This document shows positions 25,685-34,175 of a stretch of 55,239 bases of DNA, piece by piece (positions within the stretch are counted from its first letter, which is position 1; each line of letters opens with the position of its first letter). This stretch comes from Phycisphaerales bacterium (GTDB lineage: Bacteria > Planctomycetota > Phycisphaerae > Phycisphaerales > UBA1924). The notes beneath the pieces are model-generated. The model was given only the letters and a program-made list of their open reading frames with translations. It was not told the DNA's origin and did no database searches. The translations under genes and the position numbers were made by a program. The DNA lies in contig JAJVHS010000012.1 of NCBI GenBank assembly GCA_022072615.1, positions 37,991 through 93,229 of the forward strand. The letters run 5' to 3'.

Positions 25685-26076
25685 TGCAGGTTCCTTTCCG
25701 ATGAGACTGTTCTGCTTGACCGGGCGGCTCACCAGCGAGACGCCGGCCGTGGGGTCTGTCGAGGAGTGTGAGACGACCGACCCCGGCACACACCCCATGC
25801 GATGCAGTCGGACCCACCGGCTAAGGCTCGGTGCAAAATAATTGAGGAAGTTCGGTGGAGGGTGGCCGGGCCCAAAAATCGCAGAGGCCCGGGACGAGCC
25901 CGAGCCCCCGCGTGCTGGTGATCCGTACGGTCGTCACCGCGAATTTTCGGTCGTGGCGCCTGCGCGCCGCCCTGGCAAAGCGCCTTCAATGCGTCGGACC
26001 GGTCAGACCGGGCCAGCCTTCTTTCAGTTTTTTCCCACGACGCGCGACCCGGGACCGGTCGCGGAGGTGTCCTGCG
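25685..26076. other. Intergenic region between divergent beta-helix copy 2 and DUF481 genes
   Basis: About 390 bp without a gene I can support. It includes the element shared with copy 1 (25766-25802), an AT-rich patch near 25830-25850 (CAAAATAATTGAGG) that could be part of a promoter, and the GGAGGT ribosome binding site of the next gene at 26063-26068. No hairpin terminator is seen. Confidence 0.5.
25766..25802 (-). promoter_or_regulatory. Conserved upstream element shared by the two beta-helix genes (copy 2)
   Basis: GTGTGAG at 25766-25772 and ATGCGA at 25797-25802 (plus-strand reading), with starts 31 bp apart and CACACCCC before ATGCGA. It ends 82 bp upstream of the copy 2 start and matches the element upstream of copy 1. 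Confidence 0.4.
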
Positions 26077-27027
26077 ATGATGGGACGACGGTCGGTATCT
26101 CTTTCACGCCGCCGCCAAGGCACGCCCGGACGGATGCTCGCCCTGCTGGTCGCCTTGCTTCTGTGCGTCATGGCACGCCCGGCCATGGCACAGGCCGTGG
26201 CGGCCATGAGCATGCGGAACGTCGAACGGGAAGGCCCGGGGCGGCCGGTGATGGTCCGGGCCGAGGGTCGTTCCGGCGGCCCTGATTCGCGGCGCACGGA
26301 CTTCCGCAACCCCGCCTCCGACGCGGAGGATTACGGGCTGACCGCCGAACCGCCGCCGCCGGCTTCGTTCTGGGAGGGGTGGGGCGGGTCGGTCGAGGGC
26401 GGGGTCAACGGCGCGAGCGGCAACAGCGAGAACTTCAACCTGCGCATGGGGTTCAGCGCCCAGCGCCGGACGGTGCCGATGGAAACGTCGGTGACGGGGT
26501 CGTACACGTGGTCCACCGACGGCGGCGAGAAGACCAAGAGCCGTGGCGAGCTCGAGGGCCGCAACGACTGGAACATGGGCGAGTCACCGTGGTTCGTCTT
26601 CGCGGTCGGCAGGGTCGAGTACGACGAGTTCCAGGACTGGCGGTGGCGGCTGTCGGGCATCGCCGGCCCGGGTTACACGCTGGTCAGGAGCGAGCGGACG
26701 ACGCTCAAGCTTCGAGGCGGTCTTGGCGCTTCACGCGAGCTGGGCGGCAGCCGCAACGAGATCATCCCCGAGCTTGACCTTGGTCTTGACCTCGAGCACA
26801 AGCTCACCGAACACCAGAAGATCTACCTCACGCACGATACCTATCCGAGCATCGAGGAGTTCTCCGACTTCCGCAGCGTGACCAAGGCGGGCTGGGAGAT
26901 CGTGGTTGACCCTGAATCCAACCTGCTGCTGCGGCTCGGGGTCGAGCATCGTCACCAGAGCCGCCCGGGCGAGGGATTCAAGAAGAACGATTTGGACTAC
27001 TTCGCGCTGATCGGGTGGCAGTTCTGA
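26077..27027 (+). CDS. DUF481 family outer-membrane beta-barrel-type protein
   Basis: A 316-residue protein. The ATG at 26077 has GGAGGT at 26063-26068 eight bases upstream. The N-terminus has a basic region and a signal peptide ending ARPAMAQ. The C-terminal ~230 residues alternate polar and hydrophobic residues in strands separated by Gly/Asn/Asp turns: GGVNGASGNSENFN, ETSVTGSYTWSTD, LRGGLGASRELGGS, and the final DYFALIGWQF ending in an aromatic residue as in outer-membrane barrels. This matches DUF481 (YdiY-like, salt-induced) proteins. The function in planctomycetes is unknown. The gene ends just before a short tandem repeat. Confidence 0.8.
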   Translation: MMGRRSVSLSRRRQGTPGRMLALLVALLLCVMARPAMAQAVAAMSMRNVEREGPGRPVMVRAEGRSGGPDSRRTDFRNPASDAEDYGLTAEPPPPASFWEGWGGSVEGGVNGASGNSENFNLRMGFSAQRRTVPMETSVTGSYTWSTDGGEKTKSRGELEGRNDWNMGESPWFVFAVGRVEYDEFQDWRWRLSGIAGPGYTLVRSERTTLKLRGGLGASRELGGSRNEIIPELDLGLDLEHKLTEHQKIYLTHDTYPSIEEFSDFRSVTKAGWEIVVDPESNLLLRLGVEHRHQSRPGEGFKKNDLDYFALIGWQF

Positions 27028-27032
27028 GGAGA

Positions 27033-27064
27033 GGTGTCAAGGTGTCGAGGTGTCGAGGTGTCGA
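27033..27064. repeat. 8-bp tandem repeat (GGTGTCGA x4)
   Basis: Four head-to-tail copies of GGTGTCGA, the first ending AA instead of GA, start 6 bp after the DUF481 stop. The unit is related by two transitions to the octamer array at 36541-36572. Confidence 0.9.
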
Positions 27065-27111
27065 GTGAACCTCGAAGCCGGTCGGTGAAGTGATGGAGCC
27101 CGGGGGTCGGG

Positions 27112-28335
27112 TCATTGTGCTAGGGGCAACGACTCGAGCGCTGCAAGGCGGGCCTTGAGCGTCGTTTTGCTGGGCACGAGCCTGGGATCGTCCGACCAGC
27201 GGGCGATGGCTCGGCTGAGCAGCGCCTTGGCGGCTTCGATCTGACCGTCATCCGCGAGGGCATCGGAGGCCGAGACCATCACGGAGCCGTTCTGGCGGTA
27301 CTCGGCGTGCTGCATGTACTGCTCCCAAGAATTGGCGGGCGTTCGCGCCTCGCCGGCGTCAACCAGTTCCATCGCCTGGCGGGCGAGGTCGAGCCGAAGA
27401 CGTGCCGTGCTCGGGTCGGCCTTGCGGCCCGGGTCCAGCGCCGTCACCAGTTCCGAGAGCGCGACGGGCTCGTCCCGGATGCCGGGCAGGTCCCCGGCTT
27501 CGCGCGCGACGGCTTCCGCCTCCGCGTGACGGTCGAGCCGCACGAGGAGTCCGACTCTTGTGGGCCAGGCCCACCACGGCGGCGACATGCCGTCGGTGCG
27601 ATCGACCGGCACCGAGCACACGCCCCTCGCGGCGTCGAGCGCTGCCGTCTTGTCGCCCCGGTTGATGGCCGCGATGTACTGCTGAACGAGGCGGTTGCTG
27701 AAGGCCCGCTGCTCGGCTGCTTCGAGATCGGCTCGGCGGGCGGCATCGAGATCCCAGCGTTCCGCCAGCACGGCATCGACGATCGGAGCGGCATCGACCG
27801 GGTGACCCCACCAGGCCAGGCGTCCGTGTTGATCGACGATAAACGTCCGCGGCAGCGCGGCGTCGCGCACCGCCGATCGGAACGCCCGGGTTGATGCGTC
27901 CGACGAATCGATCGCGACACGGACGGACGAGTCGGCGGGGAACAGCTCCCGAGCGGTGCGCCGGATGTCCGATGGCGAGTTGTCTTCCTCGATGCGCGTC
28001 ACGGCCAGCGCGACCACGCGCCCCTGGTGACGGCCGACAAGATCATCGAGCAACGGCAGGGACGCCAGGCACGGACCACACCACGAAGACCAGAAGTCGA
28101 TGACGTACACGGTGCCCGGTTCGTACGCGGTGACGGGCGGCCCGCGAAGCCATTCCGCGGCCACGACCGGCGGAGCGGGATCTCCCGTGACGAGCGACGC
28201 CGGCTCGGCCCGTTCCTCGGGCGTCAGGTACAGCGGGGAGTCGTAGGTGGCGCATCCGGTCGCACACATCCCGATCGCGACCGAGACAATTCCAGCGACC
28301 GAGCAGGCGGCCGCGCCCAGACTCCCCCGAGCCAC
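27112..28335 (-). CDS. TlpA-like thioredoxin-domain lipoprotein
   Basis: A 407-residue protein. I chose the GTG at 28335 because AAGGA lies five bases upstream and it gives a compact signal, MARGSLG..., with a lipobox-like ATGC at Cys28; an ATG at 28386 is the alternative. Residues about 48-190 are a TlpA/ResA-type thioredoxin domain with FWSSWCGPC (Cys86, Cys89) and the later LPRTFIVDQHG with cis-Pro. The C-terminal ~210 residues are helical and repeat-like (AERWDLDAARRADLEAAEQ...), resembling a TPR-like extension. It is probably a periplasmic membrane-anchored thiol:disulfide reductase with a helical partner-binding region. The gene appears to stand alone. Confidence 0.8.
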   Translation of the reverse strand: MARGSLGAAACSVAGIVSVAIGMCATGCATYDSPLYLTPEERAEPASLVTGDPAPPVVAAEWLRGPPVTAYEPGTVYVIDFWSSWCGPCLASLPLLDDLVGRHQGRVVALAVTRIEEDNSPSDIRRTARELFPADSSVRVAIDSSDASTRAFRSAVRDAALPRTFIVDQHGRLAWWGHPVDAAPIVDAVLAERWDLDAARRADLEAAEQRAFSNRLVQQYIAAINRGDKTAALDAARGVCSVPVDRTDGMSPPWWAWPTRVGLLVRLDRHAEAEAVAREAGDLPGIRDEPVALSELVTALDPGRKADPSTARLRLDLARQAMELVDAGEARTPANSWEQYMQHAEYRQNGSVMVSASDALADDGQIEAAKALLSRAIARWSDDPRLVPSKTTLKARLAALESLPLAQ

Positions 28336-28546
28336 GCGTGTCCTTCGAGTTCCCACGGCGGATGCTCCCCGGTCGGGACATGACATCCCGATGCCGTGAT
28401 CCTACAGGAATCGAGGCGATGCCAGGGGCTGCCGTTCGCGTTGAGCAGTCGGCGGCCGGAAGCGTTGCACGCCGAAGCTTACGGATGGGTCCGCCGGCCC
28501 GGGTGGAACCTTGGCCTGATCGCCGTGCTCCGTGGATGCAAGTGTG

Positions 28547-29257
28547 TCAGTGCGGTTCGTCCCGCATCACCCGAGCCCACGCGAAATCCACGTTGGGAAT
28601 CCGGGACCGGGGCATGTTGCGGACGCGGGCCGCGCAGTCGCCGCAGCAGACTCTCAGTAGCCGGTTGGCGACCACGACATTGACGGCGGAATCCTCGTCC
28701 AGCTCCACGCCCTGCACGAGGCACTTGTCGATGTCGTACCGCGGGAGGCGGTAATCGATGACGGCGCGATCCAGTTTCTGGATGAAGACTTTCGGGTTTG
28801 CAAGGAATGTGCTCTGCTCGTCGGCATCGCAGACCCGAATCAGCCGGTTCATCCAGATGAACTCCGTTGCGTCATCGGGCAACGACCGGTTCGACACGAT
28901 GGAGAAACTGGTCGGGTACAGCGGTTTCTGATCGGCGATCATGACCTGGTCGAGGCGAGCCATCGCGTCTGGAAGGGCAGCTTCGAACGCCGCGCGGCAG
29001 CGCTGGTCGCACACAATGACCTCGCGACCCTGATAGAGCACCGTCACCGCCGGACCGGTCGTGCCCAGGAGCCCGCCGCATGCGGCGCAGGAGGCAAGGT
29101 AATAGCCGTCACCTCGGCGCTCGCTGTCGGTCGGGGCCGGCTGTTGGGCGGCCGTCGTCGTGCGCGTCGTCGAAGCGCACCCGGGCAGCGCCGCGGCGAG
29201 CGCTGCGCAGAGCGTCCAGAGCGCAAACGCGAGTCGACATTGACAGACGGCACTCAT
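28547..29257 (-). CDS. Cysteine-rich lipoprotein with TRASH-like motif
   Basis: A 236-residue protein from ATG 29257. It has a lipoprotein signal with LPGC (Cys27). Residues 57-90 read CAACGG...GREVIVCDQRC: four cysteines (57, 60, 83, 87) in an arrangement like the metal-binding TRASH/YHS-type fold. The C-terminal half holds a repeated element, NRLIRVCDAD near 143 and NRLLRVCCGDC near 204, the second with additional cysteines. The protein may bind a metal at the envelope, but no family is certain. The start codon lies inside an inverted repeat (29251-29269). The nearest same-strand gene, tlpA-like, is 211 bp downstream. Confidence 0.65.
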   Translation of the reverse strand: MSAVCQCRLAFALWTLCAALAAALPGCASTTRTTTAAQQPAPTDSERRGDGYYLASCAACGGLLGTTGPAVTVLYQGREVIVCDQRCRAAFEAALPDAMARLDQVMIADQKPLYPTSFSIVSNRSLPDDATEFIWMNRLIRVCDADEQSTFLANPKVFIQKLDRAVIDYRLPRYDIDKCLVQGVELDEDSAVNVVVANRLLRVCCGDCAARVRNMPRSRIPNVDFAWARVMRDEPH

Positions 29258-29269
29258 TTGCGATGAGTG
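29251..29269. promoter_or_regulatory. Inverted repeat over the start codon of the cysteine-rich lipoprotein
   Basis: CACTCAT at 29251-29257 and ATGAGTG at 29263-29269 form 7-bp perfect arms around a 5-base spacer, covering the ATG of the minus-strand gene. A smaller palindrome, GTATC-CT-GATAC, follows directly at about 29269-29280. It could be an operator or a start-site hairpin; chance is not excluded. Confidence 0.35.
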
Positions 29270-29510
29270 TATCCTGATACGCGACGGCGGGTGGAGCGGC
29301 GGGGCGATGAGCGTCACCGGCCTGCAGCAATTTTGGCTGATCTCGCGACTGCACCGGTGATTCCCTTGCACCGCGCGGGCGGGAGTAGCGCTGAGCGCCG
29401 GAAAAGTGAGCGATGCGCAAAAGCTCCGGCCGGAGACTCCCAACCATGCGATGTCTGCAACGGACTGTCGTGTCCGGGCCCATCCCTCTGACTCTCTGCA
29501 AGGACTGCTC

Positions 29511-30899
29511 ATGCACGGACTGATGACTCGCGTGTCGCCCGGTGTCGCCGCTTCGATCACGGTCGCCGCCTCGTTGCTGCCCGCCCACGCCGAGCTCCCG
29601 ACCGATGCCGAGCTCGCCGCGAGGGTTGACGCCGCGGCGATCAAGATCCTCAGCCAGCCACGGGCGGCGGGGCTTTCCATCGCCGTGGGTCGGTCGGGGA
29701 AGGTCATCCTCGCCAGGGGATACGGCATGGCGGACGTCGAGTGGTCGGTGCCGGCGACGGCGGACACGGTGTTCCGGATCGGGTCGGTCACCAAGCAGTT
29801 CACGGCCGCCGCGATCATGCGGCTGGTGGAGGCGGGCAAGGTCTCGCTCGACGCGACGGTGCAGACCTACCTGCCGGACTTCCCGGTCAAGCAGTGGCCG
29901 GTCACGATCCGTCACCTGCTGACGCACACTTCGGGGATCTGGAGCTACACCGACGACAGCACGTTCATGACGCGCGACGCGTCGCTGGAGCTCACGCCCG
30001 ACGAGCTGATCGCCACGTTCAAGGACAAGCCGCTCGAGTTCGAGCCGGGCACGCGGTACAACTACAGCAACTCGGCGTACTACCTGCTGGGGTCGGTGAT
30101 CGAGAAAATCTCGGGCAAGCCGTACGCGGCCTTCGTGCAGGAGGAGTTCTTCTCCCCGCTCGGGCTGACGCGGACCCGGTACGAGAGCAACGGGGCGATC
30201 ATTCCCGGGCGGGCGCAGGGCTATTCGTTCCGCGACGGAACGCTCGTTAATGACCGCCCGCTGGGCGCGGATGTCCCGGGGGCGGCCGGGTCGCTGCTCT
30301 CGACCGCGACCGACCTTGTGAACTGGACCACGGCCCTGACGACCGGCAAGGTGGTCACGCCGGACTCTTTCATCGAGATGACGACGAGCGCGACCCTCAA
30401 TGACGGCAACCCGACGGGCTACGGGCTGGGGCTCGAGGTCGACATGTGGGAGGGCCGTCGCCGCTTCGCGCACGGTGGCGGCATCTTCGGGTTTACGTCC
30501 CGGCTCATCACCCTGCCCGATGACGAGGTGACCGTCGCGGTGCTCATCAACAGCGAGTCGATGAACCCGGGAACGGTGGCCGACACGGTCGCGCGGCTCG
30601 CGCTCGGGATCCCGGTGTTCGAGCCCAAGGACCTCTCGCTCTCCGGGCCCGAGATCGACCGGTTCAGCGGCGTGTTCGCGTTCGACGACATCCCGATGGA
30701 GATCCGGCTGTTCGAGCGGGACGGCAAGATGTGGGCCCAGGCGACCGGCCAGGGCGAGACGCAGCTCTACTTCCAGGGCGGCGATGAATTCCGAGCGTCG
30801 TTCGACCCGCAGGTCAGGATCGTCTTTGAGACCGCCAGCGCGGATGTGTTCACGCTGCACCAGGGGGGCGGGGAGCACCGAGCGAAGCGGAAGAAGTAA
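29511..30899 (+). CDS. Secreted serine hydrolase, beta-lactamase/D-Ala-D-Ala carboxypeptidase (class C-like) family
   Basis: A 462-residue protein. The ATG at 29511 has AAGGA six bases upstream; an earlier ATG in frame (29406) is not used here. The signal peptide ends LLPAHAE. The penicillin-binding fold carries SVTK (Ser92, Lys95), YSNS about residue 180, and HGGG about residue 320 in place of KTG, the three active-site motifs of serine beta-lactamase/AmpC-like hydrolases. A C-terminal domain of ~100 residues (DLSLSGPEIDRFSGVF onward) matches the DUF3471-type lipocalin-like extension found in many family members. Substrate may be a peptidoglycan peptide, ester or amide; it cannot be called a resistance enzyme from sequence. 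Confidence 0.85.
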   Translation: MHGLMTRVSPGVAASITVAASLLPAHAELPTDAELAARVDAAAIKILSQPRAAGLSIAVGRSGKVILARGYGMADVEWSVPATADTVFRIGSVTKQFTAAAIMRLVEAGKVSLDATVQTYLPDFPVKQWPVTIRHLLTHTSGIWSYTDDSTFMTRDASLELTPDELIATFKDKPLEFEPGTRYNYSNSAYYLLGSVIEKISGKPYAAFVQEEFFSPLGLTRTRYESNGAIIPGRAQGYSFRDGTLVNDRPLGADVPGAAGSLLSTATDLVNWTTALTTGKVVTPDSFIEMTTSATLNDGNPTGYGLGLEVDMWEGRRRFAHGGGIFGFTSRLITLPDDEVTVAVLINSESMNPGTVADTVARLALGIPVFEPKDLSLSGPEIDRFSGVFAFDDIPMEIRLFERDGKMWAQATGQGETQLYFQGGDEFRASFDPQVRIVFETASADVFTLHQGGGEHRAKRKK

Positions 30900-31038
30900 T
30901 CACCTGCGACGGCACTGCACGCTCGCGCGTCATGTGCGGCGTCAGCAACTGATTCGTCCCCGGCATGTGTTACAGAAAGGACTGACTGGAGCCCAACCCG
31001 GCCACGCCGTCCGTCGCGCGGCCTCGGGCGCCGCTGGC

Positions 31039-31944
31039 TCACGCATCCGTCGGCGGGTCGACGTTGAACTTCGAGTCGTTCAGGCCGGCCCGGGCGAGCA
31101 GGATGCCGTGGATGAGGTTGAGCTGGTCGGCGACCGTCTGCATGTCGCGCGGGCGGTCGTCGGGGTCGACCTCGACGCAGTGCATGATCAGGTCGTTGAG
31201 CTTGGGCGGGATCTTCTTGTTGATCTCGATCGCGGGCGTGGGCTTGGGCATCAGGTGCGGGTCGAGCGAGCTGACCAGCGAGTCGCCCTTGGGGAGCGCG
31301 GTGGGGATGAACTTGCGGGTGAGCACCCAGTACATCATCGCGCCGAGGTTGTAGATGTCCGTCTTGGCCGTGATGGGCTTGAGGTGGACCTGCTCGGGGG
31401 CGATGTAGTCGGGGGTGCCCTGGATGCGGGGCTTGACGGTGCCCGTCTTGCAGGCCTGGCCCAGGTCGATGATCTTGACGGCGCCGCGGTCGTCGACGAC
31501 GACGTTGTTGGGCTTCATGTCGGCGTGGACGAAGCCGCGCTCGTGCATGTGGGCCATGGCCGAGGCGGTCTGGTGGAAGATGTGGACCGCCTGCTCGAAG
31601 GTCTTGGGGGGCTGGATGTCGATGGAGACGCCGTCGACGAGCTCCATGACCAGGAAGAGCTCCTTGACGGCCAGGAGGCCGGACTTCTTCTTGATGAGCC
31701 GGTGGATCTTGCGGATCGCCGGGTGATCAAGGTCGGCGGCGATGCGGCACTCCATCTCGGCCTGCTCGAGGAACCGGTCGTCCTTGGGGCCGATCTTCTC
31801 GACGTGCTTGAGGGCCCAGATCTGCTTGTTCTCGGGGTCCTGGACGAGGTAGACGATGGATCGCGCACCGCGACCCAGTTCCGCCATGATGCGGAACCCT
31901 TCGACCACCTGCCCGACCTTGTACTCCGTCTGCTCGGATGCCAT
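31039..31944 (-). CDS. Cytoplasmic serine/threonine protein kinase
   Basis: A 301-residue protein made almost entirely of a Hanks-type kinase domain. Visible elements are the Gly loop GRGARSIV (24-31), ATP-binding Lys46 in WALKHV, the catalytic loop FVHADMKPNN (His140, Asp142, Asn147), DLG at 160-162 for Mg binding, and IAPEQ at 181-185. The Arg of the usual HRD triplet is Ala here, so it belongs to the non-RD style. There is no transmembrane segment or extracellular sensor, unlike PknB-type kinases. The C-terminal tail is short. It stands alone; its targets are unknown, though FHA proteins are typical readers. Confidence 0.88.
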   Translation of the reverse strand: MASEQTEYKVGQVVEGFRIMAELGRGARSIVYLVQDPENKQIWALKHVEKIGPKDDRFLEQAEMECRIAADLDHPAIRKIHRLIKKKSGLLAVKELFLVMELVDGVSIDIQPPKTFEQAVHIFHQTASAMAHMHERGFVHADMKPNNVVVDDRGAVKIIDLGQACKTGTVKPRIQGTPDYIAPEQVHLKPITAKTDIYNLGAMMYWVLTRKFIPTALPKGDSLVSSLDPHLMPKPTPAIEINKKIPPKLNDLIMHCVEVDPDDRPRDMQTVADQLNLIHGILLARAGLNDSKFNVDPPTDA

Positions 31945-32345
31945 CGCCGCGGTTCACACCCTTCGGTCCGGTGCCTCCGGCCCGCCCTCCGTTTCGACAT
32001 GCCGTCACGGTCGGTTGAGCCGACGGCAATCAAGACCGAGGGAAGGTCGGGACCACCGCCGAGGCCTTCAGTCAGAAAAGACGCCGGCCCGGGAGGATCG
32101 GCCTCGGACTCCCGGGTCCTGACGGTACGCACCCACCGCCCGCAGGGGCAGGTTCGCCCCGGGTGGCCAGCGGTGGGGGAGTATCAGGGATTGAACCGGA
32201 AAAGGCAATCGGCGGTTGAAGAAACCGTTGCGACCCCTGGGGGATGGACAGGGCCATGGCGAACGGCCGAGGTGCCGCGGGCGGTCTTTATCGGCCCGGC
32301 GCCGGATCACGAAATTCCGCAGATTCCCCCGCGTTCGACGGGACG
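31945..32345. other. Intergenic region, no gene recognised
   Basis: About 400 bp between the kinase start and the stop of the amidase-fold gene, both on the minus strand. Frames that cross it show no convincing homology or ribosome binding site and I see no tRNA-like fold or strong terminator. It should contain the kinase promoter near 31945-32050. Confidence 0.45.
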
Positions 32346-33014
32346 TCAGCGGACCAGGGCCGAGATGCGCTCGTGGAACTCGGCACCGGGGAAGAAGCGG
32401 CCCGGGCTGCGTCGAGAGGAGACGTCGCTCGCCAGGACGATGCTCTCGCTGCGGACGCCCAGGCGGCGAGCAAGGGCCTGCACGAGGTCAACCAGGCGGT
32501 CCACCTGCTCACGGCTGAACTCGCCGCGTTCGCCATCGCCGACCAGGCAGATCGAGACGGCGTTCTGGTCGTACCAGGCCGCGTCCGACCCGTGGGCGTG
32601 GCGCGTGGCCTCCTGGAGGAGCCAGCGGTGATCGACGTACAGGCCGCCATCGTCCATGCCGTTGCCGTTGCCGATGATGAAGTGGAACGTCGAGGGATCG
32701 GGCCCGCGAGCGGCGAGCGTTTCGGGCGTGCCCGACGGCGTCGCGCTGTGGTGGATCACGATTGACTTCCAGCGGCCGTGCTCGATCGGGCGCCGCGTGC
32801 GGAACACGGCCTCCACCGACGGGGGCTGGTCGGTCGACACCAGCGACGCCAGGGCCAGGCCGTCGAGGCGCGGGGCGCCCGACGAGCGGTCCGCCAACCA
32901 CAGCACTCCACCAACGCCGGTCATCGCCATGACCAGGAGACCCCACACGACCTGCGTGCGGGAGACCGCCTGCGGCGGACGGCTGACGGTTCGGCTTGAC
33001 TTGCGGCTTGCCAT
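32346..33014 (-). CDS. Membrane-anchored amidase/PGRP-fold protein lacking zinc ligands
   Basis: A 222-residue protein from ATG 33014. A single transmembrane segment (about 22-41) anchors it. Residues about 80-215 have the N-acetylmuramoyl-L-alanine amidase/PGRP fold: IVIHHSAT (His88, His89), HFIIGNGNGMDDG, RWLLQEATRHAH and AVSICLVGD. In active enzymes the C-terminal part reads like GH...CPG or GH...DPG with two zinc ligands; the matching segment here is LASDVSSRRSPG, with Ala195 and Ser203 at those positions. It may therefore bind peptidoglycan without cutting it, like the non-catalytic animal PGRPs. The start is uncertain, with an earlier ATG at 33068. Confidence 0.78.
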   Translation of the reverse strand: MASRKSSRTVSRPPQAVSRTQVVWGLLVMAMTGVGGVLWLADRSSGAPRLDGLALASLVSTDQPPSVEAVFRTRRPIEHGRWKSIVIHHSATPSGTPETLAARGPDPSTFHFIIGNGNGMDDGGLYVDHRWLLQEATRHAHGSDAAWYDQNAVSICLVGDGERGEFSREQVDRLVDLVQALARRLGVRSESIVLASDVSSRRSPGRFFPGAEFHERISALVR

Positions 33015-33225
33015 ACCGGGACTGCCCCAAGACTTCGTACGCGAGTGTCGCTTCCAACAATGCGACAAACAAACCCGCGGACGAACAGTGTTATCGACGG
33101 TCGCGCGCGGGAATGTTCAAAGAGTGTAACGCGTGCAGCGTTCACGGCAACGAATCCGACTGCCACAGGTCGCACATTCGCGACGATCGCCACGGCACGT
33201 TGTGGTCCCAGAACGTGGGCCACTA

Positions 33226-33489
33226 TTAGTCGTTATCGAGCAGACGGCCGCGCACATTTGGTTTCTTGTACCCGAATTCGTCCTCGACGGTCGCCGGCGG
33301 ACGCTGGGCCCGGATGGCGTCGTAGCGGTCGTAGGGACTCCGCTCCTCGTCGGGGGAAAAGAGCGCCTTCTGGCAGCCGGTGGACACCAGCACGAGCACG
33401 AGAAGACCGGCCGCGGCGGCGAGCATTCGCGGCGCCCCGACAACACCGTCACTCTGGAATTTCCCGCGGGGGGAGCACGCAAGGGTCAT
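33226..33489 (-). CDS. Small lipoprotein of unknown function
   Basis: An 87-residue protein from ATG 33489, or 66 residues from ATG 33426. The segment AAAAGLLVLVLVSTGC is a clear lipobox signal, and the longer start supplies the positive charges expected before it. The mature part, about 48 residues, contains PYDRYDAIR and FGYKKPNVRGRLL and is polar. I do not recognise a named family, but short QKALF-type lipoproteins of this kind occur in planctomycetes. No strong ribosome binding site precedes either start. Confidence 0.6.
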   Translation of the reverse strand: MTLACSPRGKFQSDGVVGAPRMLAAAAGLLVLVLVSTGCQKALFSPDEERSPYDRYDAIRAQRPPATVEDEFGYKKPNVRGRLLDND

Positions 33490-33644
33490 GCGCGCAGTGT
33501 ACCGCCCAGCAAGAGCTGTGCGGCACACCGGAGGAGAGAGAGAGACTTGATTCAGGCCGGCTCGAATGCGCCGGCGCGTGATTTCTTACCCACTATCGAT
33601 ACGAATGGGGCTCGGCGATGGTTCTTACTTCTTGAAGGCGATGT

Positions 33645-34175
33645 TCAAGGAATGTTCAGGAGGGCCAAACGGCCATCTTCCCGAACTTGTACCGAACCAT
33701 CGGCGATGAGCTGCCGCACGCCTTCGTAGATCGCGGAACACACGACGGTCGCGAGATTCAGCGATCGCTCGCCCGGCAGCATGGGGAAGCCGATCGCTCG
33801 GTCGCCGGCCCGCTGGAGGACGGAGTCGGGCAGCCCGGCCGTTTCCTGGCCGAAGATCAGGTAGTCCCCCCGCGCGAAGGGTGCATCGAACACCGACCGC
33901 CGCGCCTTGGTGGTGAAGTACCACAGGCGCGCGTCCTTGCGTCCGCGGGTGAAGTGCTCGAACGATTCGTGGTGGTGGACTTCCAGCCGCGGCCAGTAGT
34001 CGAGGCCGGCTCGTCGGCAGGCTTTCTCCGAGGTGTCGAAGCCCAGTGGATGGACGAGGTGCAGCGAGCACCCCGTGGCGACGCAGGTTCGACCGATGTT
34101 CCCCGTGTTATTGGGGATCTCGGGCTGGTGCAGGACCACGTGGAAGAGCGGACTGGCCGGTGTCCCGCTCGGCAT
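33645..34175 (-). CDS. trmL: tRNA (cytidine/uridine-2'-O)-methyltransferase TrmL
   Basis: A 176-residue SPOUT-class methyltransferase. The three family motifs are present: PEIPNNTGNIGRTC (about 19-32), FGQETAGLP (about 108-116) and MLPGERSLNLA (about 131-141), the last two building the knotted SAM site. TrmL methylates the 2'-OH of the wobble base (position 34) in certain leucine tRNAs. The stop of the upstream double thioredoxin-fold gene is directly followed by this ATG (TAAATG), so translation is likely coupled. Confidence 0.9.
   Translation of the reverse strand: MPSGTPASPLFHVVLHQPEIPNNTGNIGRTCVATGCSLHLVHPLGFDTSEKACRRAGLDYWPRLEVHHHESFEHFTRGRKDARLWYFTTKARRSVFDAPFARGDYLIFGQETAGLPDSVLQRAGDRAIGFPMLPGERSLNLATVVCSAIYEGVRQLIADGSVQVREDGRLALLNIP

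Noticed and set aside
23513..25771. A 752-codon open frame on the plus strand opposite beta-helix copy 2, and a similar 425-codon frame at 21685-22962 opposite copy 1
   Set aside because: Both mirror GC-rich codon structure of the real minus-strand genes; the translations are Val/Gly/Arg/Glu monotony with no signal, domain or ribosome binding site.
29424..29435. 12-bp perfect palindrome CTCCGGCCGGAG upstream of the serine hydrolase
   Set aside because: A GC-only palindrome of this size is expected by chance in such DNA and it has no spacer typical of an operator.
30900..31038. Candidate tRNA or small RNA between the serine hydrolase and the kinase stop
   Set aside because: No cloverleaf pairing or TTC-type loop could be formed; no evidence for an RNA gene.
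30784..32631. A 615-codon plus-strand frame over the Ser/Thr kinase and the following intergenic region
   Set aside because: Antisense of the kinase with VDLDAV-type composition; it crosses gene ends without any start signal.
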